NCBI GenBank assembly: GCA_009746045.1
Contig: RPFO01001467.1
Span: 1-35,334 of the forward strand
Direction of reading: 5' to 3'
DNA from: Mesostigma viride
Taxonomy: Eukaryota; Streptophyta; Mesostigmatophyceae; Mesostigmatales; Mesostigmataceae
Length of the DNA: 35,334 nucleotides
How positions within the stretch are numbered: the first letter of the stretch is position 1; every line of letters begins with the position of its first letter. This document shows, piece by piece, positions 1 through 9,577 of the stretch. The notes below the pieces were generated by a model. The model was given only the letters and a program-made list of their open reading frames with translations, did no database searches and was not told the origin of the DNA. A program made the position numbers and the translations under genes.

Positions 1-1200
1 AGGTTGTGATCTTGCCAGCAGTGCCGAGGGCGTTCTTCAGCACCAAGTCGCTGTTAACGTCGACCGAGATCGCGGCAGACAGAGACATGACGTCTTCAGC
101 CGTGGTGATAGACGAGCCGGTAACATTGACGTCCTGAACGTTCACGCCACCGGAAACCGAAGTGAGGTTGAGAGGACCGACAGACGTGGTAATGTCACCA
201 CCGCTGTTCGCAGTGTTCGTCAGGACAAGGTCGGAAGTGATAGCGATGTTGGAGGCGGCATCCAAGGACATGGATGACAAAGACGTGGAGATGCTTGCGC
301 CATTGACCTTGACACTTGCCACGTTGACGTCTCCGTTGAAGGAAGTCAGATTAAGACTACCGACGGACGTGGTGACCGAACCAGCGGTTCCGGCCGTGTT
401 GGTCAAAATAAGGTCGCTCATGACATCAACCGACGTCGCCGCTTCGAGAGACATCACAGCCTGAGTCGTCGAGACTGCAGCGCCGGTCACGTTCACGTCC
501 TGGACGTTCACACCCCCGGCGGTAGAGGTCAGATTAAGCGGACCGGCAGAAGTGGTGACACTGCCCGCGACTCCCGCGGAGTTCAGAAGAATGAGGTCGC
601 TGGTCACGTTGACCGAGGTCGCCGCCTGAAGTCCGAGGATCGCGTTGGTCGTGGAAACGGAGGAACCAGTCACGTTTACGTCCTGGACATTGACACCCCC
701 GGCGGAAGTAAGGTCCAGAGAACCGGTAGCGGTGGTGATGCTTCCGGCCGTACCCGCAGAGTTGGTGAGAATAAGATCGCTCGTGATGTCAACGGACGAG
801 TCTGCGTCAAGGGACAGCACAGCATTGGAAGTGGAAATAGCGGAACCGACCACATTGACCGCATCCACGTTGACCCCCCCGGATGCAGAAGTGAGGTTAA
901 GCGAACCAACCGCGGTGGTAATGCTACCCGCCGTTCCGGCCGTGTTGGTGAGGATAAGGTCACTCGTGATGTCGACGGAGGTCTGGGCGTCCAGAGACAG
1001 CACGGCGTTATCGGTGGAAATCCCAGACCCAGACACGTTCACCTCGTCCACGTTGATGCCTCCCGACTCCGAAGTCAGATTCATGGGACCAATGGACGTC
1101 GTGATCGACCCAGCGGTGCCAGCCGAGTTTGTCAGAATAACGTCGTTCTTGAGATCCACAGAGTCAGTGGCCTGCAAGGAGATAACAGCGTTGGCGTTGA
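1..1200 (-). repeat. Tandem 183-bp coding repeat (61 residues), about 6.5 copies
   Basis: The plus-strand landmark resembling agaataaggtcgct recurs at about 39, 222, 405, 588, 768, 951 and 1134. Spacing is 183 bp throughout except one 180-bp step between 588 and 768, where one residue is missing from the GG-containing turn. Copies are diverged at the DNA level but keep the protein pattern, so the array is maintained by selection on the protein and is not a young satellite. It continues beyond the left edge. Confidence 0.85.
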
Positions 1201-2088
1201 GAGAGAGGAGTCGATGAACTTGACTTCCTCGACGGTAACACTCGAGTTCGCAACGGCCGTGTCACCTGTGATCCAGATGTGCTCTCCGGTGCTGGAAGCA
1301 CCGCCCTTTGAGACCGCGGCGATCTTAGCGCCGAACCGGTCCACGGAATGAGTGATCATCAGCTTCGAGTCGGGGTCCTGGCCACGATTCGCCCCGACCG
1401 AAGGACAGATCTCGACTGAAGACCCGGCAGCCAGACGAACGCGACCAGTCGACGAGCTATCCGCAGAAATGCGGACCTGGGCGTCCGAAACCAGCTCCAT
1501 ATCGTTGGCGCCACCGTCAACGACGGAACGCCAGTTCGTGGACCCGGTCTGGCTGCCAGTCTTGTGCGCGATATCATACACCATTCCGAGAAGCACCTGC
1601 TGGTTCTCGTTGCCATTGTCGCCGCGAACAGCAAACGCATCAGGCTCGGAATGGAGGGAAGTCTTTGCGGCCTTGTGCGCCACCAGCCGCGAGTCGTCAA
1701 TAACGACCTCGAAAGCGGAGGACTGGGCCTTCAGAAGCAAGTGGTTCGAGATGGACTGAATCGCACCATTGTCAGCCTCGGCGGTGTCAGAATCCTTCTC
1801 ATAGACATAGTTTGTCAGCTTAACGTCGCCAATGGTGGCTCCATCCGCGCCTCCGCTGGTGAACGCTCCCATGACGGCGAGGTCACCATAAATAGTAACC
1901 TTATTCGTGGGATCCGTGACCAGATTGTTTGGGTCGTTACCAGAAGAGCGGTTTGGGATAAGATCGATCTTGTCCCAACCGTAGACCTTCAGGTCCTGCA
2001 CGGTGGCGGAGTTCGAGTCGTCACTCCACAGCTCATTGACGGCGATCTTTCTAAGCTTAGAAGCACCCATGTTCTCGCAGAGAGCCAT
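1..2088 (-). CDS. Large repeat protein, possible virion fibre (partial, one frameshift)
   Basis: The gene starts at 2088 and runs off the left edge, so only the N-terminal ~695 residues are seen. The first ~295 residues are non-repetitive (N-terminus MALCENMGASKLRK). From about 1200 leftwards the protein is built of 61-residue repeats rich in Ser, Thr, Val, Asn and Gly, with signatures such as SDLILTNSAGTAGSITT and GGVNVQDVNVTGS. No signal peptide or membrane segment is visible. The frame shifts by one missing base near 1196-1200, where SLST runs into the wrong frame while the repeat continues in the next. Such beta-rich repeats are typical of fibre or beta-helix surface proteins; that role is inferred. 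The plus-strand open frames over this region mirror the repeat and are not genes. Confidence 0.7.
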
Positions 2089-2098
2089 TTTGTTCGTT

Positions 2099-2107
2099 GA
2101 TATAATA
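2099..2107 (-). promoter_or_regulatory. TATA-like element of the repeat-protein gene
   Basis: On the minus strand an ATTATATCA string lies about 11 bases before the ATG at 2088. The same kind of element precedes most genes in the window at a similar distance, as expected for a viral promoter with a very short leader. Confidence 0.45.
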
Positions 2108-2125
2108 CACTACCATAAAAAATTT

Positions 2126-2608
2126 TCAAACTCTCATGAACGCGTTGGGGTCCACCGCTTTCGCAAAGTTGGAACGGTTGTTGTAAAGATAACCCAGGAT
2201 GAACGCGATGCCTGCCCCGACGACCATGTACATGATTACGTTTCCCCTCGATTCCTCGGCAGCTATTTGTCGCATCCTAGTTTCGAAAAGAAGACTCTGA
2301 GAAGAAGGTTCCGGAGGCCTTTCGCGCCGGATCGGGGGCTGTTGAACCATTTGTGCGTGCTGTTGGTGTGGCATGCTGTGAAGACCGGGGTGTGGGTGAA
2401 CATGTTGCGTTTGTGCGCTCGCGTGATTCGGGGGCGGGATGGTAAGAGGCCCTGGAATGTGGATGGGTTCGCGGCCTGAACTGTCAGGGTGAAGAAAAGG
2501 CGGGGGCTGTTGTGGCTCAACCGCCATCGCCTGTGCGGGCATGTGGGAAGACACCGTTTCACCGGACGGGGTAAAGTTATACGCTTGAGTAAGAGGAGCG
2601 CCGCTCAT
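2126..2608 (-). CDS. Pro/Gln/His-rich protein with C-terminal membrane anchor
   Basis: A 160-residue protein. Residues ~1-95 are low-complexity and rich in Pro, Gln and His, with runs such as PQQPPPF and HVHPHPGLHSMPHQQH. A single hydrophobic segment near residues 124-142 (VIMYMVVGAGIAFILGYLY) is followed by a short tail. The arrangement suggests an anchored protein of the inner virion membrane with a flexible soluble arm, but no family is recognised. It is followed on the same strand by the repeat protein and preceded 48 bp upstream by another minus-strand gene. An AT-rich leader (TTATTGTGATAATAAAA) precedes the ATG. Confidence 0.7.
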   Translation of the reverse strand: MSGAPLTQAYNFTPSGETVSSHMPAQAMAVEPQQPPPFLHPDSSGREPIHIPGPLTIPPPNHASAQTQHVHPHPGLHSMPHQQHAQMVQQPPIRRERPPEPSSQSLLFETRMRQIAAEESRGNVIMYMVVGAGIAFILGYLYNNRSNFAKAVDPNAFMRV

Positions 2609-2656
2609 GATGTAGTTTTTATTATCACAATAAATGAAGTTGTCAAAACGAACTTC

Positions 2657-3286
2657 TTAGACGTACTCCTTCATGACATCCGCGGCTGTCGCGAACCGTT
2701 TAGAAATAACTTCGCGCTTTTTCACAGCAAGGAAAGGAACGACGTGGTTCGTGAAAATCCGGAGGAGGTACTTTTCCAGGTAATGACTATCTTCCTTTAC
2801 AGGTGACTCGTCGCGATTAGCCCAATCGCCCAAAACGGTAAAGAACCGGATAATGGATTGTACGTGACCTTCTTCGAGGTTGGGATAGATAACTTGTGTG
2901 AAGTACTTTTCAAACTCGTCGCGGTTTTGGCACGACAGAAGAATCGGAATCATTCTCTCCGCGACGCGAAGACCTCTTCTCGCCTCCTGCGAGATGCTGT
3001 CCTCAGCGTCCTTCCAACCCGAAAGAACGTCCGTAACGGATTTTCTAATGAATTCGGGGAGGTTTTCCTGACTTCGAATATGCATAAGACATATAACTTC
3101 GACGTCGGTGACGGTCCCACTTAACTCTCTGCTTTCAAGAACGTTCGCTAGTCGGACGACGATATTTTTGATGACGCGCTTGCACGTTTCCGCGTCTTCT
3201 CCGAGATTCGTCATTACACTTTGCACCATGGAGTTCGGAAACTTCCATGCGTGAATTTTTCCTTCCAGGCGAACTTTGACTTCCAT
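2657..3286 (-). CDS. Hypothetical protein, 209 residues, helical
   Basis: An intact frame starting MEVKVRLEGK and ending KEYV. The sequence is mixed-charge and predicted mostly helical, with no membrane segment, signal or recognisable catalytic motif. It forms a minus-strand run with the two genes to its left and is divergent from the gene at 3365, with a 78-bp AT-rich spacer that probably holds both promoters. No family recognised. Confidence 0.65.
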   Translation of the reverse strand: MEVKVRLEGKIHAWKFPNSMVQSVMTNLGEDAETCKRVIKNIVVRLANVLESRELSGTVTDVEVICLMHIRSQENLPEFIRKSVTDVLSGWKDAEDSISQEARRGLRVAERMIPILLSCQNRDEFEKYFTQVIYPNLEEGHVQSIIRFFTVLGDWANRDESPVKEDSHYLEKYLLRIFTNHVVPFLAVKKREVISKRFATAADVMKEYV

Positions 3287-3364
3287 TACTACTTGTCGTC
3301 AGTGAAATAATGCGGTTCGTTTTGAACGCGTAAATAATCATACGACCTCTACTATAAACCAACC

Positions 3365-3865
3365 ATGTCTGCGATCCAGGCGTTCAACAACATGCTTTCT
3401 ATGTTCCTTGAGGAGCTGTCTTTGGCTTTTCCGGACGAGACATCCATTCCAGGAGTACGCACTGCGGTGTCACTCGCTTCGAAAGCCAATGCTAGACTTC
3501 CTCTGAACACGTTCATGGACGCCGTCGAGCCTCATTTGACCTCGATCATGGCCAGAGACGAATCGTTTTTCCAAGAGGCGGCAAAAACGATTCCATACGT
3601 GAAAGAGATCGACATCGGAAAACACTGGGACTCTGCGCCACAAGGGACGAAGGACGCCATATGGCAATATCTTTCAACACTTTCGATGATCGGAACCGGT
3701 GTTAGAAACATCCCCGATGACATCCTGCGCCAAGCGGAAATGCTTGCACAAAACATCGTACAAAAAATTGAGAGCGGGGAGACTAACACAAGCCAGATCC
3801 TTAACGAGGTCATCACTGGCGTGTCTGATATAACTGACAGGGTTCAGTTGCCGGCACTTCCTTGA
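3365..3865 (+). CDS. Hypothetical protein, 166 residues
   Basis: An intact soluble helical protein beginning MSAIQAFNNMLSMFLEELS, with an early FPDE segment. Small proteins with a comparable N-terminal pattern (FxxxLxxFLxEL then FP) exist in algal-infecting large DNA viruses, but this link is from memory and weak. An ACTATAAACC string sits about 10 bases before the ATG. It is first in a co-directional run to 10941, and the next gene starts 41 bp downstream. Confidence 0.65.
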   Translation: MSAIQAFNNMLSMFLEELSLAFPDETSIPGVRTAVSLASKANARLPLNTFMDAVEPHLTSIMARDESFFQEAAKTIPYVKEIDIGKHWDSAPQGTKDAIWQYLSTLSMIGTGVRNIPDDILRQAEMLAQNIVQKIESGETNTSQILNEVITGVSDITDRVQLPALP

Positions 3866-3906
3866 ATTCAAATTTACTGTACCATTACTAGTATACAGCC
3901 GCTGAG

Positions 3907-4341
3907 ATGAACATTTTTGAAAATGTATTCGACGACCCCATGTGTTTTTGGCCGTTCATTCCTGGAATGACCATCGAAGAAAAGGTCCTCGCAGCAAAAA
4001 GGTTTGGGTTGTACGTGATGGTCGTGGGAGGCGCTGTAATGTGGTCAGTTCGCGCCGTTATCGTGGGGTTTTTAATCATTGTCATATCGCACGTCGCTTA
4101 CCTCGCAGACCAGGTTCTTATGAACCGAAAGAAAAGGGACCTCACATTCCAGACCGAGGACGCGACCAATCCTTATGCAAATTTTTCTATCGGAAGAGAC
4201 TTTGAGACAATTAACAAGCAAGGCCCAAGCGCTTGCATGAGAAACACGTATCAATCTGTCGTCGAAGACCCGCACTCTTCTGACACACTCAGGTTCATGA
4301 CTTTTCCGAGACCGGACCTTGATCAAAGAGTACGGTACTAA
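3907..4341 (+). CDS. Small virion-type membrane protein
   Basis: A 144-residue protein with a hydrophobic stretch at about residues 34-69 (two helices or one long hairpin, LYVMVVGGAVMWSV and AVIVGFLIIVISHVAYLA), followed by a polar tail. The tail contains NPYANFS, then PSAC, and later RFMTFPRP. Short membrane proteins of large algal and amoebal viruses carry a similar order (membrane segment, NP[FY]xN, P.AC, F..P near the end), so a conserved membrane-associated virion protein is likely. That family match is from memory. A GTATAC element lies upstream of the ATG. Confidence 0.65.
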   Translation: MNIFENVFDDPMCFWPFIPGMTIEEKVLAAKRFGLYVMVVGGAVMWSVRAVIVGFLIIVISHVAYLADQVLMNRKKRDLTFQTEDATNPYANFSIGRDFETINKQGPSACMRNTYQSVVEDPHSSDTLRFMTFPRPDLDQRVRY

Positions 4342-4363
4342 ATTCCTCTTTTAAATGTAAGTG

Positions 4364-7300
4364 ATGTTCGACAACGATAATAAAGGCCTCGTCGACCCCG
4401 TGATAAAGACGAAGCATCTCGGAAAAGCGCATCCAATCGAGTTACGAGAGCGAATAGGGAGGGCGATGGCGTATGCTGCTCTAAACAAAAGAAGAGACTT
4501 TAAGAAACTAGCGCAAGTGTTTCAGGTTGATCCAAAGACAGCTCGAAAGTATTTTAGGAAGATGCTAGCTGATGCGGAACAACAAATTTTTGATTATAAT
4601 ATCAAAGAGGACGCAGACCGGTCATTTCTAAAACCCTATGCACGAAGCAAGCCACGCACGAAAGATGTCTTTATGGAGGAGACAATGAAAGAGGCGTGGG
4701 AGTCTCTTTCAAACGCCCTCGCAAACCTTCAAACCGCTCACGTTCCTCAATACACGGCTTTTGACATCGTCAGAATACTTAATGACCGTTCCGCGGCCAA
4801 GGAAGATCTCGGGGTCAATCCAAATGCCGAAAGCACCGTACTAGCGTTTCAAAAGGTGAGAGAACTCGCAGACAAGCTCAGTGGTGAAAAAGACTTTCAA
4901 TTTACAGAACAGCATGTGAAAAGAGCCCGAGAGGATCACAAATTGTCGTACAAAACAATTCATTACGATTACCAAGAGAAAGATCTCGAGGCAGTCGCAT
5001 CTGCTAAAAAAGATTTTACCGACGTCCAATCTCTGTTGTTTGCGGAAGACTGCGTGTTCATCGACGAGTTTCACACGTACATGAATCTGGCCCCATTGCG
5101 AGCATGGACTAAGCCCGGAGAGAAACCTAACATGCGCAGAAAAGAACAACGAGCCTCAAAAACGACCGTTTTTGCGGCAATGAGATGGCCTGAAGACGAA
5201 AAAGGAAATCTTCGAGTGGCTTTTTTTTTACGCATATTTCCTCCCGTGCCTGTACGCATCAGCAACCAGTTCCCCGCCAAGTCGCCCGCTGAAATGAACG
5301 CCGTGGATTTACTTCGCTCCCAACTGTGGTGGGAGGGCCTTGTCACGGTGGTCGGATCTTGGTGTAGAATATTTGACCCGGTCCAAAACTCTTCGGATAT
5401 TCGCCTTAGCAGAATTCGAGAACACATGGTTCGTTTCTTTCTCCAGAAAACTGAGTTTGATTTTAAGGCTTTTATTGTGAGAGGTAACTACTCAAAGTTC
5501 GAAATCGCTTATAAAACTAACGCGAGAGGAGCAAAAGTAAAAAAAGATTCAGTTCCATCCGATTTCTGGTTGCGAAAAGAAGACGACGTTGTGCTAGACA
5601 AAAAATCTTTTTGGGAACACTCGATGTTTCGAACGTATTGGACGTTCTTACCTGGGAAAAACAACCAATCCGCGTATAAGTCTATCGGAAGCATGATTAG
5701 CAACGACTCGACCTTGAAAGATCCGGAAAAACAGGTCGAGTTCGTCATACGTTTAGCCGCTCATGATTTTGTATGGCTCGAGTACATCCGGCGACACAAT
5801 TATAGTATTGGCGAAGAGTCTATGGGTGACTCGATCGCAGCGCTCGGAGATGATATAACGTCCCACCTGGCGTCACCGTAAAAGATGAAACTCCCATATT
5901 GAGATTGGGAGACGACTCCATCAAAGTGGTGGGTATGATTTCGAGGACGAACAAGGACGCGGTCGCCGCGATGTTGCCGTGCCCTGATAAAAGCGGGACG
6001 AGAGACGACGACCAAAATATACAAAGAGGAGTTTTTTTTATGGTCGAAAAGCTCGTCAACGTTTTTGGAGACCGGTCTTTTGCCCAGATTTTACGAGACT
6101 TGTACGATCATTCGAAACCGAGCGATAACTACAAGGCGCTAGACACCTTCTTTTCGTCGGACGCGGACGATTCCTACATGTTTGACCGCGAATACGTGTC
6201 CCGAAAAGAAAGAGACATCGACCAAGAAAACAGTCTACCCCGGGCCATATATGACGCTCTCAATATCGTGTGGAAAGTGAACGACGCTCAAAACAGGAAG
6301 ACCGTAATGCACGGTCTGGACGTGGCGACGCACATTTGGTTTATCGTCCACCATTGCAAAGGGGACGCGAAATGGATGGACGGAAACTTGGCCGAGCTGG
6401 ATTCCTCGCCGAAGTTGTACGGCAACCCTCCGCAAGTGGATGGTAGCTTCACGGGATGGAACTTCAATAAAGAAGCTTGGAGCGCGTTTCGAAAGGCCGT
6501 GTCTTTCCAACGGTCGAAAGCGCTGCCAATAAGGATGTCAAAAAACCAGCTCGCGGACAAAAACGCCGGAGCGCCTGCATTAAAAGTATCGAAGAGCTTA
6601 TTTCGGTGGTTTTTACAGACCCTTCCAGACGGCTTCGTGCATCGCAAAACGATCGTTATGGACGGCGCATCTATTCATGGCAAACCAACAGACGATGAAG
6701 TCCAAAAAAACGATCTACTTAAAGAAAACGCCGTGTTTCCAGAGGGAGAGTTGAGCGAGTTTGCGACGCTCTTGCGTGCCAAAGGCGCGGGAGACGGCGT
6801 TCTACACCCGCCTACTCGAAAGACGTATATGAATCGCCGTCCCGCGCTCTTGTTTCTTCCACCCTATTCGCCAGAGTACAACCCGATCGAGTTATCTTTC
6901 AACACGGCAAAAACGTTCATACGACGAGAAGCGCCGAAAGTTCCAAGGACTCGGCTCAACCTTTCGTACATAATAATTAATGCTTTTCACGCGTTGATTC
7001 GCGCACATGCGGTAAAAAACTACATGCTTTGTTCGGGGTATCGCAGCGTACAGAAGAACGTGGTGCCTGCTCCGATTCCGCCATCGGATCTACGCGTGTT
7101 GCCACCAGACACAGCCACTGATGTTTTGATAGCACCGCGCCGAGGTTGTATGGGTAGATTCGTGGACGGAAAGTACGCGGACCCTTCCGAAGTAAGAACT
7201 CGAAAGGCTTCTACGTCGAGACCCGAGATGATCCGAAATTACTCGGAAGCGACCCCTGTGGTCGACAATTATCCCGGAAAAGAGTATCGCACAGGGTTTG

Positions 7301-7929
7301 ACTTCCGCGTCCCTGTTACGCGCTCTTGCATACGCACGACGGAAGGAGAAAGTGGAGCTCGAGGAATCGAGATCGAGAAGAGAACGGAGCCAGTCGAGTC
7401 TCAAAACGTTGTAACCCGTTGTAAACAAAGGCCAGCGTCGGCTTTTGCGCAAGGAGAAAAAGTCCTTGTTCTACCCCTCGGCAAACGTATGTGGATCAAC
7501 GGGACTATTGAACGCGCGCCTGGTCCTCGATCGAGTCAACATAATCCGTGGCTTTCTGTCAGATTGGAAGGTTCTGCAGACCCTGTTTGGGTGACGGTTA
7601 ACCGCGTGAGACCTACTCCTGAGACGAGAAAGGAGCAAGAAGACGCGGCGAACAAACGATGGGAGGAAAGCGAAAAGAGGAGGAAACAGATGATTCGAAT
7701 GCGCGATGCCGAGAGAAAGAGGCAAGCTGAAAACATGAAGACATTTCGCGACCAAGTTTTTGGGCGTCCAGGCTTCGAAACTTACAAAGAGCGAGCAAAA
7801 ATTGTTCGAGCCATCGTGAAGAACGCGTCAGACCCCGTCGCTAAAGCACGTGAAAAACGGGCAGTCCCGATAACCAAGGACGAGCTGGTCCGAGTTCCAT
7901 CGGTTTATTCAAACATTTTGACAGTATAA
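4364..7929 (+). CDS. Giant DDE transposase/integrase-like protein (Tc1/mariner-IS630 type), one frameshift
   Basis: About 1190 residues in two frames; the frame changes by one missing base near 5852-5860. N-terminus: a helix-turn-helix-like region (residues ~20-65, KLAQVFQVDPKTARKYF). The first catalytic Asp is in VFIDEFHTYM (codon ~5063), followed by the IS630-like RAWTKPGEKP. The second is in IVMDGASIH (codon 6661) and the Glu in LPPYSPEYNPIE (codon 6889), the hallmark end of this superfamily. Spacings are abnormal: ~530 residues between the two Asp and 76 between Asp and Glu, against roughly 90 and 34-35 in typical members. The C-terminus has an SH3-like segment (GEKVLVLPLGKRMW to VTVNRVRP) resembling retroviral integrase tails, then a charged coiled coil. 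It sits only ~20 bp from its left neighbour and shows no flanking inverted repeats, so it looks like a resident viral gene. The ATG at 4364 is preferred over the GTG before it. Confidence 0.75.
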
Positions 7930-7977
7930 ACTTCGTTCGACGGAGTAAAAAAATTGTGTTCGGGTCGTTATATTAAG

Positions 7978-8397
7978 ATGGCGACGAGACAATATGGAAG
8001 CATGGCGCAGGTTAAGAGGGGCGAGGCCGAGATGACGTCTGACGGTCTCCGGGCGGACGACATTGTTCAAAACGTTAGAACAGGGGAATATGTCCGCTTG
8101 GATCGATCGAAATTGGGTAAGGACTCTCACCCTAAAGTAGAAAATTGGGTTGGCATGACCAAAAAATTGTACAGGGATTTAAATCCCGAGTCGTTTAGGG
8201 AGATCAAAGACCCAAAGAAGCCAAACGGGGTATCTCATGAAAAAACCGGCGTCAAACCTGTCGTGGCTTATAAAGATGTCCTTAAACGCGCGGCTGATTG
8301 GACAAACGAGCAACTTAAGAAGAAAGGACTCCCGCCGACGGTAGAAAATAAGAACAAAATCTGGGAATTGTACACAAATGGAGACCTTAGTTACTAA
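7978..8397 (+). CDS. Hypothetical basic protein, 139 residues
   Basis: Start chosen at the ATG giving MATRQYGSMAQ, after the AT-rich leader GTTATATTAAG. The protein is lysine- and arginine-rich, soluble, with no signal or membrane segment. The C-terminal third (YKDVLKRAADWTNEQLKKKG) is likely helical. No family recognised. It starts 48 bp after the DDE gene and its end lies 46 bp before the preferred start of the next gene. Confidence 0.6.
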   Translation: MATRQYGSMAQVKRGEAEMTSDGLRADDIVQNVRTGEYVRLDRSKLGKDSHPKVENWVGMTKKLYRDLNPESFREIKDPKKPNGVSHEKTGVKPVVAYKDVLKRAADWTNEQLKKKGLPPTVENKNKIWELYTNGDLSY

Positions 8398-8443
8398 GGG
8401 CTCGCTTCGGAGAATTATTTATTTTGATCGAGAGTGTAAGACG

Positions 8444-8959
8444 ATGCCTCGAACTTGGGTTTTCGTGGACCTGGACCAATGCGCCAAAGACGCGTGCTGC
8501 ATAGACACGTCACGCTGCTCTGTAATCGGGTTTTGCGGCAAAGCGTATGAAGGCCCTGTGCCTCTGGGTTGCGAACTCATGCGGTCCGACTCCATGATTA
8601 AAGAGGCCGCGGACACTTTGTTTCATTACGAGCTAGGTAAAAGAGTCGCCAGAAAAGAAATCGACGCGGAAAACGACGAGATATTTGTTCTCTCAAGAGA
8701 CGCCGCGTGGCACAATGCTTGGTTTCATCTTCGATCAGACGGAATCAAAAATTCAAAAATGTGTGCAGTTCTTCGAGAGCTTCCGGAGGCGATACGCAGG
8801 GAGGAGCGAGATTCTTTAAACGACGTTCTTGCCTCCGGCCCCCCTTTGCCTAAAACTTCTAAAGGCGTCGAGAACTACGTAATGAACAACGTTCCACCTC
8901 TTCTTCGCGCGGCCGCAAGAGTCGAGATCATGAACAGAATCGGCGGGGAATATTTCTAG
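8444..8959 (+). CDS. Hypothetical protein, 171 residues
   Basis: The frame is open from 8378, but the internal ATG at 8444 (MPRTWVFVDLDQ) is preferred: it follows an AT-rich stretch (ATTATTTATTTTG) and avoids overlap with the upstream gene. The N-terminal strand VFVDLDQ resembles the first acidic strand of PIN/NYN-type nuclease folds, but the remaining acidic residues of that fold cannot be placed, so no function is assigned. Four cysteines cluster early (CAKDACCIDTSRC). No membrane segment. Confidence 0.55.
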   Translation: MPRTWVFVDLDQCAKDACCIDTSRCSVIGFCGKAYEGPVPLGCELMRSDSMIKEAADTLFHYELGKRVARKEIDAENDEIFVLSRDAAWHNAWFHLRSDGIKNSKMCAVLRELPEAIRREERDSLNDVLASGPPLPKTSKGVENYVMNNVPPLLRAAARVEIMNRIGGEYF

Positions 8960-8962
8960 CGG

Positions 8963-8970
8963 TATATAGA
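8963..8970 (+). promoter_or_regulatory. TATA-like element (TATATAGA)
   Basis: TATATAGA lies just before the small membrane-protein ATG at 8976, in the 16-bp gap after the previous stop codon. The same string precedes the MCP gene at 30802. Confidence 0.45.
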
Positions 8971-8975
8971 ACGCT

Positions 8976-9137
8976 ATGTCGTCATTCCCGTTTGTTAGTT
9001 TGTTGATGATCGTCTTGGGCATCAGTTTTATCGAATGGACGAGATGGAATCATAAAGACCCCCCAAAGAAGAACCCTGTCCCGAGTACTTTACCATGGAT
9101 CGAAAAACGATTCCAATCCCGGAACCTGTACGACTAG
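8976..9137 (+). CDS. Small membrane protein, 53 residues
   Basis: A short frame starting MSSFPFVSLLMIVLGISF with one N-terminal hydrophobic segment (residues ~5-19), then a basic, proline-containing tail ending RNLYD. A TATATAGA element precedes the ATG and the gene fills an otherwise empty gap, which supports it despite its size. It is probably a minor virion or host-membrane protein; no family recognised. Confidence 0.5.
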   Translation: MSSFPFVSLLMIVLGISFIEWTRWNHKDPPKKNPVPSTLPWIEKRFQSRNLYD

Positions 9138-9190
9138 ACCTCGAAGAAAGAGGAGAAGAGCAAATCGTGATCGGGAAGCATTTATTCTAA
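9095..9190 (+). CDS. Possible micro-protein, 31 residues
   Basis: A frame beginning MDRKTIPIPEPVRLD overlaps the end of the preceding small gene in another frame. The start context TACCATGG is favourable and the frame ends just before the leader of the next gene. It could be coincidence, as nothing but context supports it. Confidence 0.25.
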   Translation: MDRKTIPIPEPVRLDLEERGEEQIVIGKHLF

Positions 9191-9203
9191 ACATTAGATA
9201 AAC

Positions 9204-9542
9204 ATGTCATTCGCTATCATCATCACCGAAAACGGGGTCAAGGAACAGTGCGGCAAGACGCTGGATAAGGTCCTTGACAACAATGTCGGATTTCCTATTA
9301 CGAACGACCACGTGCAATCGTTTTTGACGCTTGGGGGGCGTCTCGACCCATCTCTAGAGTGCATGCGACTTAAGGGTGGCGTTCACACAGCCAACTTTAA
9401 TAAGGCGATAACCATGGACGAGAGAGCCACGGCCCCTTACCAACACATGTTTTGGGAAAGCATGAAACGCTCGGACAGGTACCTAGAATTCCCAATCATC
9501 ACAAGTCTTTTGCGTCCTGAGCCGTGCAAAGTTTCGATGTAA
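9204..9542 (+). CDS. Hypothetical protein, 112 residues
   Basis: An intact frame starting MSFAIIITENGVKEQCG, soluble, with no recognisable motif. A leader with ATTAGATAAAC lies directly before the ATG. Flanked at short distance by co-directional genes. No family recognised. Confidence 0.6.
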   Translation: MSFAIIITENGVKEQCGKTLDKVLDNNVGFPITNDHVQSFLTLGGRLDPSLECMRLKGGVHTANFNKAITMDERATAPYQHMFWESMKRSDRYLEFPIITSLLRPEPCKVSM

Positions 9543-9577
9543 ATATATCGTTTGTTAAAAATATCATTCAATAATAA

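Noticed and set aside
162-1217. Plus-strand open frames with repeated motifs over the left end
   Set aside because: They are mirror frames of the minus-strand 61-residue repeat. The minus frame continues a unique N-terminal domain with a start codon and promoter-like element.
5840-5900. Programmed frameshift between the two halves of the DDE gene
   Set aside because: No clear slippery heptamer or downstream pseudoknot was seen, and eleven other genes' breaks have the same one-missing-base sign, so an error is more likely.
4342-7977. DDE gene as a complete transposon with inverted repeats
   Set aside because: Flanks of ~20-50 bp show no matching inverted termini or TA duplication.
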